Source: Alphaproteobacteria bacterium
GTDB lineage: Bacteria; Pseudomonadota; Alphaproteobacteria; UBA3830
Direction of reading: 5' to 3'
Assembly: GCA_025998595.1 (NCBI GenBank)
Contig: BNWE01000003.1
Coordinates: 1-44,456 of the forward strand
DNA: 44,456 nt
A program made the translations under genes and the position numbers. Positions 30,290 through 38,613 of this stretch are shown here, in pieces; position 1 is the stretch's first letter; each line of letters begins with the position of its first letter. The notes beneath the pieces were generated by a model. The model saw nothing but the letters and a program-made list of their open reading frames with translations, did not search any database and was not told where the DNA came from.

Positions 30290-31303
30290 ATGGATAAAGA
30301 AAAAGCCCTAGAGGTTGCTCTTTCTCAGATCGAGAAGGCATTTGGTAAAGGTTCCGTGATGAAGCTTGGTCAGCGCGGAAGTCTTGTGGAAATAGAAGCT
30401 GTTTCCACTGGATCGATTGGATTGGATATGGCTCTGGGCATAGGTGGATTTCCAAAGGGAAGAATCATCGAGATTTTTGGCCCAGAAAGCTCCGGAAAAA
30501 CGACGCTGGCTCTCCATGCCGTAGCTGAATCCCAGAAAAAAGGCGGAATCTGTGCCTATATAGATGCTGAACACGCTCTCGATCCAATATATGCAAGAAA
30601 ATTAGGCGTTGATGTGGATGCACTGATCTTGTCTCAGCCGGATACCGGAGAGCAAGCTCTGGAAATCGCAGATACTCTCGTGCGATCCGGCGCCATTGAT
30701 ATTCTCGTGGTGGACAGCGTTGCGGCTCTCGTTCCAAAGGCGGAGATCGAAGGAGAAATGGGAGATTCGCACATGGGATTGCAGGCGCGACTCATGAGTC
30801 AGGCTCTGCGTAAGTTAACGGCCACTGTTTCGAAATCCAATTGCATAATGATCTTCATAAACCAAATACGCATGAAAATAGGAGTATTCTTCGGAAATCC
30901 AGAAACCACAACCGGAGGTAACGCTCTGAAATTCTATGCTTCTGTCCGATTGGATATTCGCAAAGTCGGATCCCTTAAGGACAAAGAACAGGTCGTAGGC
31001 AATCAAGTGAGGGTTAAAGTAGTAAAAAACAAAGTTGCTCCTCCGTTTAAAGTTGTTGATTTTGATATTATATACGGGGAGGGAATATCCAAAACCGGAG
31101 AGCTCATTGATATTGGAGTAAAAATCGGCGCCGTAGATAAATCAGGATCCTGGTATTCTTTTGGAGATCAAAAGTTGGGACAGGGAAAAGAAGCAACACG
31201 CACGTTTCTAAAGGAACATCCTGAAGTTGCGGATAAAATAGAGCAATTGATCAGAAGTAACGGCGAATTGGTTTCCGAAGTTACCGATATGGTCGTAGAG
31301 TGA
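30290..31303 (+). CDS. recA: Recombinase RecA
   Basis: DNA-dependent ATPase for homologous recombination and repair. It is 337 residues with start ATG 30290 behind GGAG. It has Walker [10 protein letters not shown], Walker [20 protein letters not shown], the L2 region ([29 protein letters not shown] in the family; here [14 protein letters not shown]) and the C-terminal GSWYSFG motif. The acidic C-terminal tail is short. No SOS box was recognised upstream. An R1 element follows directly after the stop. Confidence 0.98.
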   Translation: MDKEKALEVALSQIEKAFGKGSVMKLGQRGSLVEIEAVSTGSIGLDMALGIGGFPKGRIIEIFGPESSGKTTLALHAVAESQKKGGICAYIDAEHALDPIYARKLGVDVDALILSQPDTGEQALEIADTLVRSGAIDILVVDSVAALVPKAEIEGEMGDSHMGLQARLMSQALRKLTATVSKSNCIMIFINQIRMKIGVFFGNPETTTGGNALKFYASVRLDIRKVGSLKDKEQVVGNQVRVKVVKNKVAPPFKVVDFDIIYGEGISKTGELIDIGVKIGAVDKSGSWYSFGDQKLGQGKEATRTFLKEHPEVADKIEQLIRSNGELVSEVTDMVVE

Positions 31304-31400
31304 GTATCTGCGATACGGGCGTTTACTGTTTTATTACCAGCGGAGTGGTTGCACTACTGGCGTTTACTGCTTCGCTACTGGTTAAGATGTATACACAGCG
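31304..31400 (+). repeat. R1 element (partial) after recA
   Basis: GATACGGGCGTTTACTG and CTGGCGTTTACTGCTTCGCTAC match the start of other R1 copies, arranged as two overlapping partial units. Together with the R3 palindrome and the second R1 piece it fills the 311-bp gap between recA and the transporter gene. Confidence 0.7.
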
Positions 31401-31426
31401 TGTCTACAATGCCAAAGCGTATGTTG

Positions 31427-31526
31427 TTTTTTCTGGATCCCTACGTCGCTACGCTTCTCTGGATGACGAAAAATGCTAAGATTATCGTCATTCAGAGAAC
31501 CAAAGGGTCGTAGTAATCCAGAAAAA
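31427..31526. repeat. R3 long palindrome, copy 1
   Basis: Arms of about 38 bases: TTCTGGATCCCTACGTCG... and ...GTCGTAGTAATCCAGAA. They enclose the GGATGACG/CGTCATTC pair and a short loop. It has the same design as 40406-40502. This type of TCTGGAT...GATGACG palindrome is common in intergenic DNA of intracellular alphaproteobacteria. Confidence 0.85.
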
Positions 31527-31559
31527 GAAAATCTAACTTCTCAGTGTAGATCTTCGATA

Positions 31560-31672
31560 TTGAGCGGATTCAGCGTGAAAAATGCACGTCCTGCGAAGAC
31601 TTCGATGTTGAAGTGTGGGTCTCATGATTAAACGCCTGTGGTGCAACCACTGTCACGCTGGTGGATATGTTT
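31560..31672 (+). repeat. R1 element overlapping the start of the transporter gene
   Basis: Contains the 'cttcgatgttgaag' block and GTGCAACCACTGTCACGCTGG, both shared with other R1 copies. It continues into the first codons of the downstream gene. Confidence 0.7.
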
Positions 31673-32493
31673 TTTTTGTAATGGGCGTCTGTCTGTATAC
31701 ATTTTCAGACGCCATTATGAAATATTTTATGCTGTTGTACGGTGTGAATCAGGTGACATTTTTGCGTACCATGTGCAGATTTATTCCGCTGATGCTTTTT
31801 GCCATTTACAAGCGGATTAATCCCATAAAGACCAACAGAGTTTGGGAAAACATTTTCCGTTCTATTCTGGCGTCTATCGGAACATACGCTTTTATGTTAG
31901 CATATAACTGTGGTGCAAACATGATGGACGTGGCAGCCGTAGGCTATACTACTGCTATTTTCATCGTGCCGCTGAGCGTATTACTGCTAAACGAAAAGTT
32001 TCACATACGAGATGCAATTGCTACTGTCGTAGGATTTTTGGGAATATTGCTTGCCTTCAGACCTGGATGTGGTATTTTTCAATTTGGAGTTATGTTTGCG
32101 GTTATTGGAGCTGTTATTGCCGCACTAAATCAGGTGATTATCAGGAGATTATCGTCGACTGATAACGAATTAACCATAATTTTTTATCATCACGTCACGC
32201 TTCTTCTACTGAGCTTCATTATAACTGGGGTCGGTGATTTTAAGGCTCTGTTGCCAACAGATGCGTTTTACATAATTATAGGTGGCGTAATTGGAGCCAT
32301 TGCCCAGTATTGCATAATGCATGCGTTAAAATTATCTACCAGCATCAGTCTTGCCTCTGCGGCATATACTTCACTAATTCCAGTTACATTCCTGGATTTT
32401 TTTATATACAATAAAGTTCCGGATATTTATATAATCGGTGGTTTGATTCTCATAGTTGCCGGAAGTATCAGTGTCATATCAGGAAGACGCTGA
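31624..32493 (+). CDS. EamA/DMT-family transporter
   Basis: An integral inner-membrane transporter of about 289 residues with roughly ten hydrophobic helices. It has the EamA pattern (GVCLYTFSDAIMKYF, FLRTMCRFIP, ALNQVIIRRLSSTDN, and a second repeat ending VAGSISVISGRR). In Rickettsia, relatives import S-adenosylmethionine; the substrate here is not known. Possible starts are GTG 31615, ATG 31624 and ATG 31681. The last would cut into the first helix, so 31624 is preferred, although it means the first 14 residues come from an R1 repeat. The stop codon is again followed by R1. Confidence 0.85.
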   Translation: MIKRLWCNHCHAGGYVFFVMGVCLYTFSDAIMKYFMLLYGVNQVTFLRTMCRFIPLMLFAIYKRINPIKTNRVWENIFRSILASIGTYAFMLAYNCGANMMDVAAVGYTTAIFIVPLSVLLLNEKFHIRDAIATVVGFLGILLAFRPGCGIFQFGVMFAVIGAVIAALNQVIIRRLSSTDNELTIIFYHHVTLLLLSFIITGVGDFKALLPTDAFYIIIGGVIGAIAQYCIMHALKLSTSISLASAAYTSLIPVTFLDFFIYNKVPDIYIIGGLILIVAGSISVISGRR

Positions 32494-32615
32494 ATATTGC
32501 GATACGAGCGTTAATGCTATTGCTCCGGTTGTGAAATGTATATATCGTGCAATCTTCAATGTCGAAGCTGAATTAGTAAACGTACGTGATACGATATTGT
32601 CGAAGTCAAGCCTAT
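32494..32615 (+). repeat. R1 element directly after the transporter stop codon
   Basis: GCGATACGAGCGTTAATGCT and AATGTCGAAGCTGAATTAG match R1 copies after atpD and recA, in the same orientation relative to the preceding gene. Confidence 0.8.
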
Positions 32616-32686
32616 TTGACGAAAGATCTTTTGCTTGAATATGGCGCACGGTTTGGATTATATCAACCCCCGCTATGAGAATCTAT

Positions 32687-32739
32687 CCCAAAATTGCTTC
32701 CGTCAACTAATGTGGCTACATTGGAAGCAATTTTGTGGG
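32687..32739 (-). terminator. Conserved hairpin after the first Pro-rich paralogue
   Basis: CCCAAAATTGCTTCC pairs with GGAAGCAATTTTGTGGG. The loop (ACTAATGTGGCTACATT) is shared with the hairpin at 34321-34375. It lies about 25 bases beyond the stop of the 32765-34210 gene. No T tract follows, so it may be an RNA-stabilising 3' end rather than a classical terminator. Confidence 0.5.
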
Positions 32740-32764
32740 AGAAGGTTTTACCTTAACATTTTGA

Positions 32765-34210
32765 TTATTCCTTCAAAAGAAGATCCAAAAAGCCAGGGCC
32801 TTGGTGTGGCGAATACCATTGCGAATGCCGTGGCGTAGACCATGGCCAATAAGGCGGCTGCTCTGAACTTTTAACAACAAGTTCTCTCAATCTCTGTATC
32901 TGTGTACGTACATGACAGCAGCTAGATGCGAAAGGATTGCAACAAGGCGCGGCTCCAGTGCCTCCACGGTGATATAATGCGGCATCCAGTTCCTCATAGC
33001 ATTTTTCAAGATTGGCAAGGCCTTCTGCTGGATATGGATCAGTTGGCGAATGGCTATTGTTCCACGTCATTATCTTTGCACTTGTGTTTTCGTACGCTTC
33101 TTGCAAGTTTTTTGCGGTATCCCTAACTAGATTAGCTCCTTTGTAAGGATAGCAATCGTTCCAACGAGACTTTTCATGTGCGATGTGCGCTTCTACATCA
33201 TTAAGCTTCGGATGTGGCGGTAATACCGTTGGCAATAGATCACCGAGTACATGTTTTATGGCATTCTTCGCAGCGTTGTTGTCAGGTGGTGGGGGAACAT
33301 CGCAAGCAGCTGATCTTGTGGATGTAGCACTTGGTAGAGCATCCCAAGAACTTGATCTTGTGGATGTAGCACTTGGTAGAGCATCCCAAGAACTTGATCT
33401 TGTGGATGCAGCACTTGGTAGAGCATCCCAAGAACTTGATCCTGGAAAAGAACTAAATGGCTCAGTTGGTCGTGCAGCACTTGGTGGAGGCGGAGCATCA
33501 TAAGCAGTTGGTCGTGCAGCACTTGGTGGAGGCGGAGCATCATAAGTAGTTGGTCGTGCAGCACTTGGTGGAGGCGGAGCATCATAAGCAGTTGGTCGTG
33601 CAGCACTCGGTGGAGGCGGAGCATCATAAGCAGTTGGTCGTGCAGCACTCGGTGGAGGCGGTAGTGATGAAGCAGCTTCAAGAGATTGAAGTACCCTTTC
33701 TGCACGATCAGCAAGTATGCTAACTAACGCTGCTTTATCTTTCAAATTCTCAGCATAATGTTCAAGACTTGGAAAAGCGCCAGTGTCGTCAAAAAAACGG
33801 TTGTTCTGATGATTTTTAGAATAGAACTCAGAAAAAGACAAAGATGCAGGAACTACTGAATGCGACGGTCCTTGCGGCGGGAATCCTTTTTTTTCTCGAT
33901 CATAAACTGCTTGGCATTTTACGTAGTCGTCAATCCACGCTCTAATATTTTCTAGCCTATTAGCTAATAATTCGAGGACAGGAACCACTGGTCCGTCGTA
34001 ACGTTCCCATCCTCCGCTACAGAAGTGATTCCAAATTTCATTGGCTTTTGCATAAAGCGCATTAATCTCGTCTTGAGTATAGGCTTTTACTGCGCTACTT
34101 GCGCTCCCTGTTTCTAGCACCGGCGGATTGTTTTGCATACTACAATCTGCCTCCATCGCTGCCCAAAGACAAAGGGCAATCATCATACTTCTATTCCAGT
34201 TTATTCTCAT
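32765..34210 (-). CDS. Secreted proline-rich repeat protein, paralogue A
   Basis: A 481-residue product with start ATG 34210 behind GGAGATAAAAA. The N-terminus has a signal peptide (MMIALCLWAAMEADC; the cysteine could be a lipobox-like or plain secretion site). Residues about 25-160 are helical and shared with the neighbouring paralogue (SAVKAYTQDEINALYAKA). Residues about 168-245 contain five 14-residue repeats PPPPSAARPTAYDA, then three 14-residue repeats with SSWDALPSATSTR. The C-terminal part starts with LLPTVLPPHPKL, also shared, and has several cysteines. Polyproline can bind profilin, EVH1 or SH3 partners, so an effector on host cytoskeleton or signalling is plausible. No known domain is recognised. 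Confidence 0.8.
   Translation of the reverse strand: MRINWNRSMMIALCLWAAMEADCSMQNNPPVLETGSASSAVKAYTQDEINALYAKANEIWNHFCSGGWERYDGPVVPVLELLANRLENIRAWIDDYVKCQAVYDREKKGFPPQGPSHSVVPASLSFSEFYSKNHQNNRFFDDTGAFPSLEHYAENLKDKAALVSILADRAERVLQSLEAASSLPPPPSAARPTAYDAPPPPSAARPTAYDAPPPPSAARPTTYDAPPPPSAARPTAYDAPPPPSAARPTEPFSSFPGSSSWDALPSAASTRSSSWDALPSATSTRSSSWDALPSATSTRSAACDVPPPPDNNAAKNAIKHVLGDLLPTVLPPHPKLNDVEAHIAHEKSRWNDCYPYKGANLVRDTAKNLQEAYENTSAKIMTWNNSHSPTDPYPAEGLANLEKCYEELDAALYHRGGTGAAPCCNPFASSCCHVRTQIQRLRELVVKSSEQPPYWPWSTPRHSQWYSPHQGPGFLDLLLKE
33310..33660 (-). repeat. Two families of 42-bp coding tandem repeats
   Basis: Three copies of a 42-bp unit (33316-33441) encode SWDALPSATSTRSS. About five copies of another 42-bp unit (33462-33660) encode PPPPSAARPTAYDA. 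The copies are nearly identical, so length variation between strains is likely. Confidence 0.95.
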
Positions 34211-34320
34211 TTTTTATCTCCATAAGTTATATATAAATCGTATCAAATATCATTTTTGCATCTAAAATCGTAGTTACGTCATATCTTCCTCCTTTAATTA
34301 TTTCACCAATACCAACCACT

Positions 34321-34375
34321 GTCCCACAAATTGCTTCCGCCAGCTAATGTGGTTGCCTTGGAAGCGACTGTGGGA
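34321..34375 (-). terminator. Conserved hairpin after the second Pro-rich paralogue
   Basis: GTCCCACAAATTGCTTCC pairs with GGAAGCGACTGTGGGA, and the loop GCTAATGTGGTTGCCTT parallels the hairpin at 32687. It lies about 30 bases beyond the stop of the 34406-35725 gene, in the same relative position as in paralogue A. Confidence 0.5.
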
Positions 34376-34405
34376 GGATGTTTCGTCATTCTATGCACAT
34401 ACTCC

Positions 34406-35725
34406 TTAAAAACCTGGAGGAGGTGACGATGGTCGGCCTGGGTGCCGCCAAGGAGGCAGTCCTGAGCTTCTGAACGGCTTTGGTTTGTCGTGGAATACGA
34501 TAGGTTTTTTAGAAAGCTCTCTCAATTCATGTATCTTTTGTCTACTATTTGGAGCCTCCACCTCCTCGCCGTCTCGACCCCAAAAGGTATCGGCGAATTT
34601 ATCAGAGGTCACCTCGAGATCAACGAGACGGTGAACTGGATACTTCTCTCTTAACGCTCCCTCATTGAGCCATTTTTGTATCTCTGCATTTGCGCTTTCA
34701 TATGCTTTATTCAGCTCTTCTAAATCTTTTTCAGCCCCAATCCTATAATTCCTATAATATTTTCTGCATTTTTCATCCAATTCATCCGCAATATGCGGCA
34801 GGCGAGACACCTGCCAGTATACAGAAAAATAGTGTTCTATTGCCTTTTTAGATTCTGCATTCCCAGAAAAGCGCTCTAACAGCTCAGCCCGATCATGCTC
34901 ATTATCAACACAGCGTCTGAGCAGTTCACATAGGTCATTTTTATTATTCTCAAAATCATAGAAACGAGAGCGGGCAAAAGCAACCTCTTTAATAAACTTC
35001 AGAATATTACTGTGATATTCAGGCATCTCACACAGTGCAGTTTCAATGTCATTGAGCTCTTTCTTTGCTTCTTCTAGCTCTTTGTGATTAGTAGCCATAT
35101 CAGATTCAGCTTTAAGCTTCGGATGTGGTGGCAATACAGTTGGCAACAAATGGTTGGCAAAAGGAATGCCTGAGTCTGAGCAAGACAACAACGAATCTTC
35201 TGACCTTTGACCATCCGGCTCTATCTGCGGGCAAGGAGAAGGTGTTGAAAAAGAAGAATCGTGAAAAGAAGAACCATGAGGTGGTGGTGGACAAGCAAAA
35301 CCATGAGGTGATGGTGGAAATCCGTTTGAATCAACTCTTTCTGCACGGTCGGCAAGCATGTTAATCAACGCAACCCCATCCCTTTGATCTTTAGCATAAT
35401 CCCCAAAAGTTTTTGCATTGATGCAAAAATCGCCTTCCTTTATCCATTCGATAAGACGACTTACCCTCTGACCTACTCCATTATCCATTCTGAATGGCAT
35501 TTTTGGGGCGCAACCGAATTCCTTACATATGGACAAACTACTCCATATTTCGTCGGCTTTTGCGTAGAGCGCATTGATCTCGTCTTGAGTGTAGGCTTTC
35601 ACTGCGCTACTCGCGCTCCCTGTATTAGTTTCTAGCGCAGGCGGATTGTTTTGCGAGCAATCTGCCTCCATTGCTGCCCAAAGACAAAGGGCAATCATTA
35701 TACTTCTATCCCAGTTCATTCTCAT
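34406..35725 (-). CDS. Secreted paralogue B of the Pro-rich protein
   Basis: A 439-residue product with start ATG 35725 behind GGAGATAAAAA. The first 60 residues are almost the same as in paralogue A (signal peptide MIALCLWAAMEADCS and SSAVKAYTQDEINALYAKADEIW), and LLPTVLPPHPKL is conserved. The polyproline repeats are missing, replaced by a short Pro/Ser region (CPPPPHGSSFHDSSF). The second half is a longer charged helical region. The C-terminus is proline-rich (GLPPWRHPGRPSSPPPGF). It arose by tandem duplication with paralogue A and then diverged. Family unknown; candidate secreted effector. Confidence 0.8.
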   Translation of the reverse strand: MRMNWDRSIMIALCLWAAMEADCSQNNPPALETNTGSASSAVKAYTQDEINALYAKADEIWSSLSICKEFGCAPKMPFRMDNGVGQRVSRLIEWIKEGDFCINAKTFGDYAKDQRDGVALINMLADRAERVDSNGFPPSPHGFACPPPPHGSSFHDSSFSTPSPCPQIEPDGQRSEDSLLSCSDSGIPFANHLLPTVLPPHPKLKAESDMATNHKELEEAKKELNDIETALCEMPEYHSNILKFIKEVAFARSRFYDFENNKNDLCELLRRCVDNEHDRAELLERFSGNAESKKAIEHYFSVYWQVSRLPHIADELDEKCRKYYRNYRIGAEKDLEELNKAYESANAEIQKWLNEGALREKYPVHRLVDLEVTSDKFADTFWGRDGEEVEAPNSRQKIHELRELSKKPIVFHDKPKPFRSSGLPPWRHPGRPSSPPPGF

Positions 35726-35800
35726 TTTTTATCTCCATAAGTTATATATAAACCGTATCAAGCACTGCTTTTTGTGCTTTTAATTTGCAATTACGTCATT
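35726..35800 (-). promoter_or_regulatory. Upstream block conserved between the two paralogues
   Basis: Compared with 34211-34285, the bases ahead of both start codons agree in TATGGAGATAAAAA, the AT-rich TATATATAA stretch, TTGATACG and a distal ATGACGTAA. The stretch probably holds the promoter and leader. The exact -35 and -10 boxes cannot be fixed. Confidence 0.45.
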
Positions 35801-36159
35801 TTTCTCTCCGCATTGTTTTCTTAAGCTTGAATAATAGCACGCCAATTGTTAAAAAACGATTAATTTATTGTGATGTTTCTAATAAATATCGCAAACATTT
35901 TTGGTTGTTCAATAGCTCTGTTGCGCAACCTTTCTCTGTTTGGTATTTTTGTCGTCGATGTTTGCAGCATACGCGTTTCATCATTATCGCCTCCAATGTC
36001 ACGTTGGAACATTGTCGGTTTCGCAACAGATCTAATGTACATGTTTGGCTCCAGGTTCGATCGAGAGAAAAAAACGGAAATAATTTCAATTTTTTCATAA
36101 AATTAACAAAAAAGAAATGTTTTTGTTATTTGATGTTAAAAGCGACTAGGATTGTGGAA
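35801..36159. other. Non-coding gap with R2 element upstream of the E2-like gene
   Basis: An AT-rich stretch. The R2 miniature element lies at about 35913-36034, with ends CTCTGTTGCGCAACC and GGTTTCGCAACAGA. A plus-strand frame extends through the gap into the E2-like gene, but its codons come from the repeat and resemble no protein, so it is not taken as coding. Confidence 0.6.
35913..36034. repeat. R2 miniature inverted-repeat element, copy 2
   Basis: Inverted ends CTCTGTTGCGCAACC and GGTTTCGCAACAGATC flank about 90 bases that include TATTTTTGTCGTCGAT, as in copy 1 at 30021-30160. An R1-like CAATGTCACGTTGG lies within it. A decayed right end (GTAACAGGTCTAATG) is also seen near 28892. Confidence 0.6.
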
Positions 36160-38526
36160 ATGCGCATAGATATAATTGTTCCAACTTTCGATACTTCCTC
36201 CTATGAGGTGACGCTAACGGCGTGGTACAAAAATGTTGGTGAAAAGATATCTAAAAACGAAATTATAGCAGATGCAGAAACATCCATGATTGCCTGTGGT
36301 ATCACGTCTAGCTACGACTGTATATTGGCCAAAATCATTGCGAAGGAAGGAACGAGCATACCGCAGGGGTCGCGAATCGCCATAATAGAAACCGATGTTA
36401 ATGCTGATCTTAGCAAGATTACTAAAGAAATAGAAGCTGAGGAATTGTTAAATGAATCCAATGCAATTAAGAGGGAAATTGAGGAAGATTACAAAAACCT
36501 CTCTCCTGAATTAATTGCAGAACTCAAGCAGAGACGAGCGCTAGAGTTGGAAAGCTTACGCAGATCAAAATCTCTACGCAATTCATACACTGATGGCATG
36601 GAAAACAAATCTGAACTGAAAGACGCGCCTCCTACCGAATACTTGCTTTCCGTAGCTGGCATTTCCGAGAGTCTCGTTGATAAAACAGCGCGCGTATCGA
36701 TGTTTAGTTCCTTTGCCGATTCAATAATTGAGGAGATGCAGGAAACCGAAGAGATAAAAGAAACTGTACTGGATGAATTACACGAAGAGGCCAAAGAAAA
36801 GGTCACGAGCATTATCGATACAACCAAAGCTAAGGCTATGGATGAAGCGAAAACATTGAGGGAAAAAATTCTGGAAGAAGCGAAAAAAGTGGCGTTGGTT
36901 CAGGCGGAGGAACTAAAGTTAAAAATCATAAAGGAATACGAAGAAAAAGCCACCAAGGAAGCTCAGGAATCTCATGATAAAATTGTGCAGGGATCGATGT
37001 TAGAAGCGGAGAATACCAAAAACAAAATAATCAACGATGCTACGGAGGCGGCAAAGGAGGAAGCGGAAGGAATAAAAACTGAGATTATTAAAAAAACGGA
37101 AAAAGAAGCAGAAATCAAGACGCAGGAAATTTTGACGGAAGCAATAACTGCAGCAAGAGAAAAAGCCAAAGAAGAAGCGGAAACTGTCGCAAAGGAAATT
37201 GTAGAGGGAGCCATTCAGGAGGCGAAAAATGAGGCAAAGGCTATAAAGAAAGAAATAATTCATTCGGCTCAGAAATTTGAGGAGGAAATAATGGAGTCGG
37301 AGAAAAAAATAGCCGAAGCAGAATCGATCAGGAGAGGCATCATACAATCTGCCAGTGTTGAAGCAGAGGTATTGAAACAGCGAGCCTTGGATTCCGCCAG
37401 TATCGAGGCTGAAGAATTGAAAAATGATATCTTATCTTTTACGAAGAGGGAGTTTCATTCGCTTTTGGAGGATATCAAAAAGGAAGCACGCCTCGAAATA
37501 AAAAATACGATAGCTGAGGTCGTCACTAACGTAAGATCGGAAACAGACGAAAAACTCAAAAATACGTGTAACGCGGTAATGCAAAAAATAGAGGAGGTAA
37601 TAGAGAAGGAAAATAATTTTAAGAAAAATATCATTGAGGAAAGGATAGAAGATCTAAAATCCATCATAGAGAAGGAGAACAATTTCAAAAAAAGTATCGC
37701 GGAAGAAAGGATAGAGGAACTAAAAATCAGCAAGGAAATTGTTCGCCAGTTGCTAAATACGCCAATGGAGAATTCTTCTCCGGAAATGTTTGCCGATACC
37801 TGGAAAAAACCTACGTTTTTTTCATCTCCCGGTGATGAAACGGTTCCCATTGATTTTCTGAAGCAGCGCATCAATGAAAAACTCCGGTCTTCAATGGAAT
37901 CATCGGTAATTTCCACCGTATCAAACGAAGTCGATATGAGTGCCATACTTACCATAGAAAAAACATTCGGACAGGAATTCACGAAAAAATACAACACTCG
38001 TCTTGGATTTACCCCGTTCTTCATATTGGCTAGTATTTCAGCTCTGAAAGAGTACAAGATGTTTAATGCCCACATTCATGGAGAAAATATTATATATAAA
38101 AATAGCTATGACATATCCATCATAACCTGTGGAAACGATGGTATTTTGGCTCCAGTAATTAGAGGCGCTGATAAGCTTTCCATCGCGGATATAGAAAAGA
38201 ACATGATTGCCCTATCCAAGCGAGCCGTTGATGGAACTTTGTCCGTGGAAGAAGTTTCCGGAGGAACGTTTACGGTTGTGAATGCAGGAGTATATGGCTC
38301 CCTAATGGGAACGGATCTGCTAAATCCTCCTCAGGTTGCGACATTGAGTGTACACCGTATGCATGATCGACCAATTGCCATTGATGCGGGTGTCGAAGTG
38401 AAACCAATGCTGTACATTTCATTGTCCTACGATCACCGAATTGCAGATACAAAAACCGCCTCTGAATTCCTAATAAGTGTAAAAAGATATGTTGAAAATC
38501 CAGGCTGGACACTGCTTGGATTATAA
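36160..38526 (+). CDS. E2 acyltransferase-like protein with unlipoylatable lipoyl domain and long coiled coil
   Basis: 788 residues from ATG 36160. Residues 1-80 match the lipoyl domain of 2-oxo acid dehydrogenase E2 (SucB/OdhB type: VPTFDTSSYEVTL, KNVGEKISKNEII). Where E2 has ETDK with the lipoylated lysine, this protein reads ETSM. No peripheral-subunit-binding domain is visible. Residues about 90-540 are a long Ala/Glu/Lys-rich coiled coil. From about residue 555 comes an E2 catalytic-type domain (DGILAPVIRGADKLSI, GGTFTVVNAGVYGS, NPPQVATLSVH). It keeps the active-site pattern YDHRIAD, although the usual glycine after the second D is replaced by T. It may be a scaffold or paralogue of SucB rather than a working E2. 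No E1 or E3 genes are near. Confidence 0.85.
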   Translation: MRIDIIVPTFDTSSYEVTLTAWYKNVGEKISKNEIIADAETSMIACGITSSYDCILAKIIAKEGTSIPQGSRIAIIETDVNADLSKITKEIEAEELLNESNAIKREIEEDYKNLSPELIAELKQRRALELESLRRSKSLRNSYTDGMENKSELKDAPPTEYLLSVAGISESLVDKTARVSMFSSFADSIIEEMQETEEIKETVLDELHEEAKEKVTSIIDTTKAKAMDEAKTLREKILEEAKKVALVQAEELKLKIIKEYEEKATKEAQESHDKIVQGSMLEAENTKNKIINDATEAAKEEAEGIKTEIIKKTEKEAEIKTQEILTEAITAAREKAKEEAETVAKEIVEGAIQEAKNEAKAIKKEIIHSAQKFEEEIMESEKKIAEAESIRRGIIQSASVEAEVLKQRALDSASIEAEELKNDILSFTKREFHSLLEDIKKEARLEIKNTIAEVVTNVRSETDEKLKNTCNAVMQKIEEVIEKENNFKKNIIEERIEDLKSIIEKENNFKKSIAEERIEELKISKEIVRQLLNTPMENSSPEMFADTWKKPTFFSSPGDETVPIDFLKQRINEKLRSSMESSVISTVSNEVDMSAILTIEKTFGQEFTKKYNTRLGFTPFFILASISALKEYKMFNAHIHGENIIYKNSYDISIITCGNDGILAPVIRGADKLSIADIEKNMIALSKRAVDGTLSVEEVSGGTFTVVNAGVYGSLMGTDLLNPPQVATLSVHRMHDRPIAIDAGVEVKPMLYISLSYDHRIADTKTASEFLISVKRYVENPGWTLLGL

Positions 38527-38613
38527 GATGGAATTTTTATGCTCTCATGACATGCTATGGAGCATCAGTCACATAGGACCGAAAGGCCCCATGCAACTGA
38601 GCTAAAATGCGCT

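Noticed and set aside
32456..32838. Two overlapping plus-strand frames after the transporter gene
   Set aside because: Both are made of R1 repeat and hairpin sequence and lack ribosome-binding sites.
33183..33714. Alternative frames across the 42-bp repeats
   Set aside because: Open only because 42-bp repeats keep all frames periodic; the minus frame with signal peptide and shared paralogue domains is the real one.
35785..36159. N-terminal extension of the E2-like gene to ATG 35785
   Set aside because: The extra 125 codons run through the R2 element and AT-rich spacer and resemble no protein; the lipoyl domain begins exactly at ATG 36160.
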